From Monarcha castaneiventris obscurior (lineage: Eukaryota > Chordata > Aves > Passeriformes > Monarchidae): 64,000 nucleotides of DNA. The stretch spans positions 9,043,501 to 9,107,500 of the forward strand of contig JAMPIT010000258.1 in NCBI GenBank assembly GCA_026261815.1. The letters are read 5' to 3'. The position numbers were made by a program, and so were the translations under genes. The notes under the pieces are model-generated. The model worked only from the letters and a program-made list of their open reading frames with translations. It searched no databases and had not been told where the DNA came from. Positions 1 through 35,632 of this stretch are shown here, piece by piece. Within the stretch, counting starts at the first letter, position 1; each line of letters begins with the position of its first letter.

Positions 1-3000
1 CCTGCCTTGTTTCCCTAAGCAACAGGCAGGTGTTTCCAGGCTTCAAAGACAATAAAACCAGGGGGATTTCCATTCATGAAAACTGCCCTTGGCCTGGTTC
101 AGCTCCAGGACCTAAGGCAGGTGCCCAGCCTGCACTGAGCTGGAGTGATCCTTCACCCAGCGCAAGAAAGACCCGCAATCTCCCATCAACCAAAGAGCCC
201 AGAGGGGATTGCAAGAAGCAGGATTTGGCCTCAGCTGCAGAAATGCAATGGCAGAGGGAAGGAGGACACACTGTCTGATACTGTTACCTGCTGGGTTTCC
301 CAAAATGCCTGTGCTGAAACACACCCACTGCAGAGAGATGGGGCCATACCTTGAGGATGAGATGCCTGAGTTTGGTGTGTGGTGCGCTGGGGGCTGGAGC
401 ACCACAGACCTGGGCAGCGTCTGCAAGCAACAGCATCCCCACCCTTGCTGCAGGGACACAAGGAGGGGACAGTGAGGTGGATTCCCGCTTTGGGACTGAG
501 CTATTGTCTTGAAGTGCCTCTAATGGCAGGGAGCCGGGTCACACGCTTGCTTCTTTCAGTCTGACATAGACCCCGGCTCCTTATTTAGTGGGTTTAGCAT
601 CCACCGACTTCGCCTCCTGTAGTGCAAGTTTTTCTCCCCTTCCCCTCCCCCTCCCTCTCCTACTGTTTTCACTCATTTAATTCCTCAAAGCACTTTTAAG
701 AGGCCGTTCATCTGGGAGGTATCGCCCAAAACAAAGCTGTATTGTGTACGCTTGGTCAAAGCAAGATAAGAGCTTCCCAGCGACAGGGGAGTAAAGGTGC
801 TTCTTCAGGTGCTGGCAGCTCTCACAGAGTGCAGTGTTTGGGATGTGTCAACTCACCAGCCAGGATTTGCATAGGTACAACATCCCGATTCACTTTCTGG
901 CACCCTGGAAACTGTTGTATTAAACCTTAGTCCAGTGTTTTGGCCTGCTAATCAGCATCACATGATTTACTTTGTTTCTCCCCTTTTTCTTTTTGGAGAC
1001 AATATGCATTTTATGCTCTGTCAGCAGAAGGCAGGGCAGAGCTCACCCTTCGGAGCATCCCACTCCTGGGAGCTGCGGCAGCCGATGGCTGTGTCTGCTC
1101 TGCACAAAGAGCTCACATCCAGCACATTCATGGCACCAGGAAACAAAAGGGTTTTCCACTGAGTTCTCTACTAACCTATGTGATCTGAAAGAGACCTGGC
1201 TGCCTTTTTACCCAAAAGCTTTGTCCTTAGTAAAATCTGAAGATGTTGCAAGTTTTGTCTGATCCTTGAGGAACAGATAAACTGCTGGGCATCCGGAAAT
1301 CCTGGACACAAGCACCATGCTGGCACAACTCAGCCCTAAGGCACAAGCTGAGCAAGACCAGTGATCCCAGCCATACATGTGCTGCACAGTCCCTCCGTGC
1401 ATAGGCTGGAAAGCTCATGCTTTCCAAAAACTCTGGGTTTGTTGACTGTTTTGAGGACATCTGTGCAGCGTAAGCACTGCTGGGCTCAGGATTCCAGCAA
1501 ATGGCCCAAAGATTTATCTGGTGTGCTGGGAAGCTGAGCTTCATGCTGCAGTGGCTGATCTGCCAGCCTGTGCCCACCACGTGCTATGCCAGTGTAGTCA
1601 GGACTTAGTGAATGTGAGGAATTTTGGGGTTTGATGGATAAAGTCTTGTCTAGTGGCACAAGGTAGTGTGCTGGTTTGCAGGCATAAGGGAGGTGCTTTC
1701 CTGCATGTTTTTAGAGGATACCTAGGACTCCACAAGGCAGGCATGGCAGCAGAGACAGAGTGAGTTCTCGGTGCCCTGAAGTCCCACCTGTCCTCCAGGG
1801 AAATAATAACTCTTCTCTTGGGAACACAGAATTATTCAACCAAATTGTTTGGAAATCTTCAGCAGGGAAAGAACCTTAATGTAAAGGACAGATAAAAAAA
1901 GGTCTTAATGAACCTGACCTGCAAGTTGCCTTTGCTGAAACCCTCCTGCCCATTACCTTGGCTGGACAAGGAAGGCATCGCATCCACATGCTGGATTTTA
2001 AATGTTCACCCTACACCACGCTGTTTGTTTTATTTCCCCACTCAGCATTCAGAGGCTCTTCTTCTTATGCTTATTTACTGTAAAGCAGAGAAAGCCAGGG
2101 AAAATGATCTCCAAAGCAAATAGAGCCATGTTTCCATTTGGGAAAACTTAGAGGGAAAGCGCGTGTAGCTAAGCAACAATGCATGATGGTAAATGGGTCA
2201 TTTTCCAAGGCATGAATTGCATGTGGATAACTGCAAGGAAAACAACCCCAGCCAACACACTGCCGACACTTGAATTCTTGGCCTAAGTGATTAATAAGAA
2301 CTGAGAGGACTTTTCAATACCCCTGAGAGCTCCCTGGGTTGTTATGGGGGTTTTTCTCCTGTTTTCAATCTCCACCCAAAATCTGGGGTGGGAGTCTCCG
2401 TTCCTGCAGCTGGGCAGAGATCCGAGTATGGATGTGCTGCAGTGAGGTTCCCTGGACACAGAGCAATCGGTCAGTTCCACCAAATCCCAGGGAAAGGGAT
2501 GGGGGCAAAGGAGTTGCATGGCAGGACTGGGGACTCAGCCATGAGAAACTTCCTTCTGTTTTGGGCCAGAGGGAAGCCAGCATTCCCTGATGCATTAGGA
2601 CTGAAGTTTGATCCCAGCCTCCTCCAGCACTGCCCAGAGGTGGCTTTGCTCCCTTTCCCTCCCTGTGAAACCAGATGATCTCTGCTGCAAGGAAAGGGGG
2701 GAGGTTCTTACTGAGGGATAACATGTTACAGACTTAGGAGGGTACTACTACCAGGATAACACGAGCAGAGGGATGGTAAAATCGTTTGGGAGGCCAGGAA
2801 TGGGAGAGTTTGCTGCAAGATAAATAGGTGAGGCCACACTGGGTTGGGGGCATAACGTCCACATCACGTAGCTGCCGCATCATGGGGGACCGTGCCTGGC
2901 TCAGCCGCAGGTGAAGGGGTAGGAAACCCTTCAGCTTTGCATCCTAAGGTAGGGAAACTATTGTGCTGGGGTTTTTTTTTCATAATAATAACAAATCGAC

Positions 3001-6000
3001 AGAGTTCAAGCTTTGCTTTTGAGGAAGTGAAAAGTCCCCTGGGCTTTTCAGAATTCCTCGTACCGGGAATGGTGCCACCTTCAAACCCATGCTGGCAACC
3101 CAGCCTGAAGGTCACCAAGTGGGATGTCAGCAGAGCAGGGCTGAGACCCCACTTTTCCTAGAGGTGCTGTTGATTTCCTCTTCCTGCTGCTTGCATCACT
3201 GGCTGGGATCAAAATATACACTGCCATGTTTATAAAAAAGAGTTACTTCAGGAAGGTATTGGGATTATTTCTTTCCTCCATGAATAAAGTTCTACAGTAC
3301 CTCTTAAAATCAGACCTGAGGAATTTACAGAGTGGTTATTGTACATTCCTGGGGGGGCAAAAAAAAATCTAAGCAAGTAGTTCCAGTTCATTAAAGCAGT
3401 GAATAGAGGAAGTGAAAAATATTTTAAATTCCTATACAGTGTTACCTTTTAAAAGTGTCCTGGTTTAGGACATTAGAATCAGGGAAAGAGCTTTTTTCTC
3501 TTTTTTTTTTCCCCTCTAATTTCTCTGAACTTGTTACAAGTCTCCTTCCATTTTGCTCACCATTTCCAAGCAACTAAATAGAGGCCTGGAACGATGACAG
3601 AGATGCGAAGTGCACAAAGGGACCAGAGTGTGGTCCGATAATTCTGTAATTGGAGCTGCTCGAGGCAAAATTTTTTTCAAGCCAGCGTAAATGGGGATCG
3701 CTGAAACCCTTAACAATCGGTCTGTCAGGCTGCTTCTTTAATGGATTGCTCTGTTTAACTCTCTCTGTTTGTCACTGGCAAGATGACAAGAGAAATTAGT
3801 GTACTGGAAAATATAAGGTAACTGGCAGCTCCCCAGCCCGGTTCCACAGCCCCGCAGACCCCGGGGTGCTGCAGCGCCAGAACCCGGCTCACCGGCTGCT
3901 CTCCTCCCTCTGTGGAGGAGGAGGGGGGAGCTTAGAACCTCCTGCCCTTCCTAGGGCTAGGAAGACCTGCAAAAATACCCCGTGGCTCTGGGACTGACCT
4001 AATGAAGAGCATGTGGAGAGAAGGGGGGCCCCATGGCTGGTGGCAGGCCGGGACCGGGGTGGGGAGAGCACCCAAGTGTCCTCCCAAGTCGCAAACCTTT
4101 CATCAGCTGCGAACGGGCTTTGCCGCCTGCTTTTACACCACGGATACCCTTTGTTAAAGCGCTGCGGGTTAGTGTCAGCTTTCTGGGAGCAGTCACCATT
4201 AGAGGAGATGCTTCCAGCGTCTGTGAGTGTGCGTGAGCACATGTGAGTGCGTGCAAGGGTGCACTGCTTTGGAGATGCTCCGACACCTCCATTGTTTGCA
4301 GCCAGACCCTGAAACTTGGCAGCAACGATGCCCCGAGGCTAGAGATGTACCTTTCACTTTTCCCATGAAATTCCATTCTGGTTTGGCTGAGTTATAAAAA
4401 AAAAAAAAAAAAAAAAAGTTTGAAAATCACCATTTCCCTTCTGCTGCCTGCATTCCTCAGGAAAACTTTGGCAGCCTGTCAAAACAATAACTGAACGTGA
4501 ACTTTCTAAAGAGCTGGCCCGGTGCTGTCTGCCAAAGCAGCAATTCAGCGCAGCTCAGTGCGGTGTGTCCTTTCCCTCACCCCCCCCGTGCCCACCCCCT
4601 CACATCCCATCCATGGGCACCCTCCAGGTGCAGATGTGTCCACCCCAGACACCCGTGAGCAGAGCACAGGGCTGGCATCCACTGTCCAGCTGCAAAAGCC
4701 ACACACACGTCCTCTCCCCTCACAGGAGAGCAGCTTTCTGCTTCCATCCCAGACCGTTACTCCTGCAATTTTTTGGGCAGAAGCCTCTGGAGCAGTGAGG
4801 AAAGGCTAGTCCAAGCCTTGCTGAGGAATACCTTAGGTCCAGCTGCAACAACCTACATTGTAGACATTTATTTAAAAGATCTTTTTATTTTTTTAAAAAA
4901 TGTTATTTCCTATGTTAAAAGAATGTTGTTTACAATGCAAAGCCAAGTGCTTTTAAGCTAGGAAATGCCTAATGTATGATTCCTCGCAAGCTCAGCTCTG
5001 TGTGCATGCCTTGTGTTCCGACCTTTATGGACACGAGCCCCTATTTCAAACTCTTTCCTTACTCTGTGGACAGGGGAGGAAAAAGGGCACAAGCTGCTCC
5101 CACTGCTGTAAATAAGACACTTCCTAACACTGAAGTGTTTCATTTGAATGTTTTTTGCAGACCGCATATTATTCTTTAATACAGGTTTTTAATGCAATGT
5201 ATAATTTTCAAACCAAAGCACCCGACTTGGGCACACTTGCCAGAGTTTTTCCTCACCACAGAAATGCGGCTGCATCTGGGGTGGAGTGAGGCAACTGTTT
5301 TGCAGCCTGTTAGGACATGAAATGACTCTAAAGCAGAGAGAGGAAGCACAGTCCTTGTTAAAAATGCCCATTACATTTCACATGAAGCTTCTGGAGGATG
5401 CGGGAGAGCAAACTGCTGCTGCTTCACCCCTCCAGGGATTAATACTCTTAATCTTGTGGCAAATGCTTTGTGGTCCCTGTGGTACTTTTGGGGCTCAGAC
5501 TGTACCATTGAAGGGGAAGATGGTGCTTGCACTGTCCCCGTGGTTCAGGAAGGTGGGATGAACCTCTGCCATTCCCAACACCTCTTCTCCTGCCAGCAAG
5601 CCCCAAGGTCAGTTTGCAGCGCACTGAGCCACACTGAGACCCGAGCAGCAGGATCTGAGCCAAAGCAGACCAATCCTCCCTCCTTCCCTCATCTCCTCAT
5701 CTCCAGGAGCTGAGAAACAGGCAGGAAGAATCTGTTAACTAAACCAAACTGCTGTAACTGGTTGTTCTTGTGCTGTTCCTTGCAAGGTGTGGCTGCCCCC
5801 ATGGGAAACTGGCCACCAGTCACAGCACATTCTCCAAAAATCCCAGTGTCTGTGCAGCAAAAGGGCAGTAATTTCATGTAGCATCTACTGATGGCCAGGG
5901 AGTTGTCCTTTCTGATGTTAATGCAGTTCTACCTTCTCCAAGCTCCCCTCCATCAGGCCCTAACCTTGTGCTAACAGTGAAGCTAATATCTGGATCTCGG

Positions 6001-8389
6001 GAGTGGCCAGGAGTCTCCAGCCTGCCCCAAAAGTCTCTCATCATTTTCGTGCATTTGGCTGGCAGCACTGTGGATTCAGCCCCCCTCCCTCTTCCACCCC
6101 TCCAACTATAAAAGCCTGTTGTGGCCCACATTCAGCTGTCGGATATCACATTATCATGGCTCTGCAAAGAGGAAACCAAACAGTTTGGCACAAATGGCTT
6201 TTCTGTGTTCAGTCTGTTCCAGCACAGGTCTGTTCAGCTCCTCCTGAAGCACATGGAAGCGCTCAAAACTTCAATATTTAATCTTGCCTTGAAATGTGAA
6301 TTGTCAGATGCGAGGAAAGGAAAGGGAGCAAATGCACAGCCGTAGACACAGGATGTTGGGAAGGCAGCAGGCACTGGGCTCACTTCTTGTCCTTCAGCCT
6401 TAGTGTGGGGTACCAGGTCCCCTTCTCCAGCACTTTGACCCCTGCTCAGGCACTGCCAAACCACCATTATTTTGTTTCAGTGTTTGAATGCAGCTTTTCC
6501 TATCTTGGGGTGATGTATTGAGTCTGCATGGCCATTTTTGGCAGTGGGAGTGCTACCACACCTTGAGCATCCCTGAGCCCTCGGCGTGCTCCCGGTTTTG
6601 TGTCTGCTCTCCAATGCTCAGACTTTGTGCCTGTGGAGGAGAGGCGCAGGCAGGGGGGGTTTAGCAGGGTGTAAGGCAGTACATGTGCCTCCCTCTCCCC
6701 CCCTGGGCACACACATGCACACCATGCTCATCCCTGGTGCAAGGCAGGCAGAGTGGTAGGAAAAGGAGCACCCCATACGTGTGTGTTGGGAGCCAAGCAA
6801 TCTTGGGTAAATTATAAGCACAGTTTTGAGAAATAAAAACACATTAATATTCTGTTCTCTCAAGGCATTATCCTACTGTTTACCATTACACACAATCCTC
6901 TGCCTTAAATTGCATCTTTGATTAAAGCAGCAATGAGAGAAACCAGTGCTAATAACAAAATGTATTCTGCTTTAAATCACTAAAGTGAAAACATCAATAA
7001 GCTGTAACCATCAGTGCCGCCATGAAAATAAAGGCAACCACCATGGGAAACAGCAAGGATGAAATCCACTTTGCCAGCATAAAAGCCAAGTAATTAGGTC
7101 TTATGTGGGTGGAACTTATAATGAGGTGCAGGAAGGGGGAAAATGAATTTCAACCTGAGTCTGCCTCCTCCCCCCACTCTGCCAGAGCTGCTAATCAAAG
7201 TTTGGGGGCGGCCATAGGGACCGCAGCCCCATTTTTTAGCTCTGCAAGGCCTGCAAAGCAGCATCTACCTCTGCACCTCCACCCATGCCCGACCCTTGTG
7301 GGGTGCCCCACAGCCTGCCAGTGGGTAGCCGATGGCTTGCACCCAAAGCACCGAGTTAAATTTCACTGGGGGAGCCAGCTGTGCTTCCACAGAGGGCATT
7401 TCCCTTTGAAGAAGCTGGAGCTGATACATGGTATCAGCTCAATAATTTAATTTAAAAATTAGAAAAAGGAATCGTATCTGGTTATCGTGGATTAATCAGA
7501 GTTTGCAGATGGGTTTATAAAATTAATTTAAATACAGTGAGTGACTTGAATCAAAGCCCTGTGCTCCTTTGCAGCTGTCCGTCCCTCAAGGAGCTCTGTT
7601 CTTGGAGCAGGCTGCTGTCAGTTGCTTGCTGTGGAAGTTGTGATCCATCAGCAAACTTCAGATCTTCCCTCATACTCTTCCGTCGGGTACGGCCTTTCAG
7701 TTATGCAGTGTCGCAGTCACCCTAAGGTTCAGCCAAGCCAGGAGGGTGTTTTTAGGAGCTGCTACTTAACGCCACAGCAGGACAAATGATTCGTCACTTG
7801 CTGTTCCACGCTTTGAAGTGCAAATAAAGCAGACAGCTTCAATGCTGGGTTTTCCAACATTCCCTGGCATCTCCACAGCAGATCAAGGTGTTGTCCATCC
7901 TTGTGCCTGTGACACTTGGTTGGGAGTCTCTGGAAAGGACTTTTCCATAATTTCTCAGCAGCAGCCTTTCTCTAAGGATGCTTTGCCGCGCTAAAACCGA
8001 GGCTGAGTGCCGAGCTGGCTGCATTTCTGCCTCCCGCCGGTGCCTGCGGGCTGTGGCTGCCCATCGGGATGTGGCTGCCAGGCAGCCTGGGGTTCCATTT
8101 CGGGTGTGTTTGCACCTCAGACATATCCCAAACCCCGTGAGAGGCAGACATGCAGTTTGGTGCCTTTTCCTGTGGGTTTCGTTTGTTTTTCCTTTTTTTA
8201 CCCCCGTCGCTGGTTGTGTAACTAGAAAGCGCGTCGGGTTTTTCCCGGGGGTCACACTCGTTAGTTACGATGCCCTCTGAAATGGTCAGGTTATTACGTG
8301 GATTACGTGGCTCACACAGCCCTCAGCTGCCACGGCCCTGGCAGAGGAGGGAGGAGAGCCCATGTTTGTGGTCAGTGGAGCGGGTGAGG
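1..8389. other. Upstream intergenic DNA, no gene supported
   Basis: About 8.4 kb of non-coding DNA precedes the PIK3R3 CpG island. All open frames are short, overlap on both strands and resemble no family I know. Stretches at about 3,480-3,830, 6,840-7,100 and 7,430-7,560 are AT-rich with homeodomain-like TAAT motifs and could be regulatory elements. Short C-runs and a 22-base A-run at 4,396-4,417 are simple sequence. In mammals TSPAN1 and POMGNT1 lie on this side of PIK3R3, but I see no exon of either here. Confidence 0.7.
4396..4417. repeat. Poly(A) homopolymer tract
   Basis: An uninterrupted run of 22 A lies in upstream non-coding DNA. No target-site duplication or retrogene body was seen beside it. 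Confidence 0.9.
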
Positions 8390-8745
8390 GGTCAGCCAGC
8401 ACAGGCTCCCGCCGGGGATGTGGCCAGCGGCTCCACCTGCACAGGATCCCCTGTGCCCCCCGCAGGCCCATCCCCACAGGGCGGCCGGCCCGGGCTGGAG
8501 TGCGGCACGGAGACCCGGCGCTGCGGCGCACCAGCTCGGCGCGGGGGCAGCACCGCCCGCGGTGCGGGCAGGAGGTGTTTCCCCAGGGGCAGCTGGGGCC
8601 GGCGGTGTCGGGGAGCTACCGGGCCGGGCAGCGGGGCCGGGCAGCGGGGCCGGGATAGCGGGGCCGGGTCACCCCGCGCCCGCCGAGCTCCGCTCTCGCC
8701 TCAGCGCTCCCCTTCCTTTGTCCCGCTTAGTAACGGTGCTGGCGG

Positions 8746-8815
8746 CCAATCGCCATCGAGCCGGCCGGCCCCGCCGCGCGCTGATTGGCTGGGCCGCCCG
8801 CAGCCCTCTGCCAAT
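8746..8815. promoter_or_regulatory. Cluster of three CCAAT boxes (NF-Y type)
   Basis: CCAAT occurs on the + strand at 8,746-8,750 and 8,811-8,815, and as ATTGG at 8,784-8,788. The spacings are 38 and 27 bases, inside a CpG island. Clustered CCAAT boxes about three turns apart are a common NF-Y arrangement in housekeeping-type promoters. Binding itself is inferred. Confidence 0.65.
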
Positions 8816-9295
8816 CGCGGCGCTCGCTGCTCCCTCAGACAAAGGCAGCAGCTCTGGCAACTGCGCTCCGCTCCCCCCGCCCCCCGCGCGTGCTCCGCGG
8901 CAGCGGCCCCTTGGCGGCCGGCCAGCCGGGGGACCTACCACCTCCGCTGCCCGCCTCAGAACGGGGGGGGCACTACGAGAAGGCGTCGGGAAAAGTGGCG
9001 AAAGCGAGCCGAGTAGAAGTTAGAAAAGGGAGGAAGCAGATTTTTATTGTACGTCAAGCTTTCTGTGCGGGTGTGTCTCGCCGGCGCTAAGAGGGACGTT
9101 TGCCCTTTATGTCTCTTTCTTTTTTGCCCACCCCTCCCTCCGCCTGGTGGAAGCGGCCGCTCACACACACCCCCGTTCACCTCCAAGGGGTTAAAAAGCC
9201 GGCGCGAAGCCCCGCCCCCATGGCGCCGGGGGGGCGTGGCCCGGTCCCCGGCAAGAGGCGGGTGGCGGCGGCCGGGCCCCTCAGAGCCGCTTAAA

Positions 9296-9412
9296 ATGTC
9301 ACCGAGCGCGGCCGCCCCGAGCCCGGCCCCGCCGCCCGCCGCCGCCGCCCGCCGCCCCGCGCCGCCAGCAGGGCACGGCGGGCCCCGCCGCGGACCGCCC
9401 GCCCGCCGCTGA
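9296..9412 (+). other. Possible upstream ORF in the PIK3R3 leader (38 codons)
   Basis: An ATG at 9,296 opens a 38-codon frame rich in Pro, Ala and Arg that stops at 9,412. It is the last ATG before the PIK3R3 start, 698 bases downstream. If transcription begins upstream of 9,296 it would be an upstream ORF. The composition is what GC-rich DNA gives by chance, and I do not recognise the peptide. Human PIK3R3 also has a named upstream frame (P3R3URF), but I cannot show that this is its counterpart. Confidence 0.25.
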
Positions 9413-9530
9413 GCCTCGCGCCCCGCACCGCGGGCACAGCGCCGCCCGCCCCGCTCGGGCTCCGCGCCCGCCCGTATTGTTGCCCGCCGCCGCTGCCTCC
9501 TTTCTCGTCCTCCGCCGGCGGAAAGAATTC

Positions 9531-9993
9531 ATCCAGAGACTGAAATCGCCCCTTTTTATCCGCTGCTTGCCACCATCCCCCCCCCGCTTTGCTGTGGGGG
9601 GCTTGTTTGGCTGGTGTTTTAAAAATTCCCCGAAAACGGCGATTTTTAGAGATAATTCAGGAAAGTGGCTTTTCTGTGGAAAGGTGTCTCTTTAAACAAA
9701 AAGAAGCACTCTCTCTGTATATATTATATATATAACTACCTATCCTTAGTTCCTGTAGGGCAGCTGCTGCGGTGACTTGCGTGGAGGCTTTTTTTTTTCT
9801 TTTTTTAAGTTTAATTTTGCGATTTTTAATTTTTTTTTTCTTTTTGCTAAAAGTGTTATTTTAGAGCGAGGTGGATTCTTCTCGGCTTTGTTTTCTTTCT
9901 TTTTTTTTTTTTTTTTTTTTTTACCCACCTCTCGATTAAAAGCCGAGCTATCCAGCCTCTTATTTCTAACCCTGCCGGGACTTGGCTGTCGCG
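9531..9993 (+). other. PIK3R3: PIK3R3 5' leader next to the start codon, T-rich
   Basis: This stretch joins the CpG island to the start codon. It contains no ATG at all, which supports the ATG at 9,994 as the translation start. From about 9,780 to 9,925 it is strongly T-rich and includes a 23-base T run ending at 9,922. The pyrimidine tract is followed by AG dinucleotides near 9,945 and 9,957, so a splice acceptor joining a more upstream non-coding exon is also possible. Confidence 0.6.
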
Positions 9994-34839
<24,846 letters not shown>

Positions 34840-35626
34840 ATTTTAGGGAGGAGGAAAGCGTTGGCTATCTTGGATTCTTTTCTACGATTTTTATTAGAAC
34901 TCGGAGGGCATTCTTTCTCCTTAGACTGCTTGTTTTGCACAAGAAGTGATTCTGTGAATGTGAATCAAAAAGAGGCCTAGCAGCAACAAGATGACAACTT
35001 GGGTGTAGGTGTCCTGGTGCTACCTTAAAAGCTCAGCTGTGCTTTTACACCGATACTTTTGTTTCCTTATGAGGGGAATAAACTCAACGCAACGCATATG
35101 AAAATACTGGAAGCAAAGCATCATTTTATGGAGATGATTTTTTGCCAGGCACCTTCAGTGGAACTTCTAATTGGATTTTGTTTTCTCTTGTTCTAGTAGA
35201 CACAATTTGAAGCCTCTACCCGAGGCACTGGTAATGTCTTTCAGTCTTAAACTCCCAACAAACTAGGGGGAAACTCTGCCACAGCAATTCTTCTCTGCTA
35301 ATTTTAGCAGCTTCACTGCGATTCAGCCGGACTTCCAAAAGAGGGCTTGTCTTGAGGTAGCACGAAATTTGGTGAGAGAAGACCAAAGGAATTATGGGAA
35401 AGTTTCAGGTTTTTATTTAAATGGAAAAAATGCTTGTAAAAGGAAAGTTGCTTTATTTTTTTGCCAACAGTAACAAAGTTTTGGTTTCAATGGCACTACA
35501 GGTCTTCGCTTAAAGGAAACATAACCAAATTGAACACGCCAAAACTTTGTTCGTTGCTAGATCGAGCACTTACAGGGGAGGTTGCATTAGCATCCGCACA
35601 TACTTTCTGCACCAAAACTTGAAACA

Positions 35627-35632
35627 AATAAA
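35627..35632 (+). terminator. Candidate proximal poly(A) signal (PIK3R3)
   Basis: AATAAA is followed about 17-25 bases later by a GU-rich TTGTGTGTCTT stretch, the usual downstream element. Use would give a 3' UTR of about 0.8 kb. Confidence 0.5.

Larger units (their letters stand above)
8390..9530 (+). promoter_or_regulatory. PIK3R3: CpG-island promoter of PIK3R3
   Basis: The segment is very GC- and CpG-rich compared with both flanks and ends about 460 bases before the PIK3R3 start codon, as expected for a CpG-island promoter. It holds three CCAAT boxes (8,746 and 8,811 forward, 8,784 reverse), GC boxes such as 9,211-9,219 and 9,256-9,262, and AT-rich TTAAAA motifs at 9,191 and 9,291 that could serve as weak TATA-like elements. 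The exact start site cannot be read from sequence. It may lie near 9,200-9,450, where the CpG density ends. Confidence 0.85.

Noticed and set aside
8270..9090. Open frames of 200-248 aa upstream of PIK3R3
   Set aside because: They lie in the CpG island, where stops are rare. Frames overlap on both strands, and composition is Ala/Pro/Arg/Gly only.
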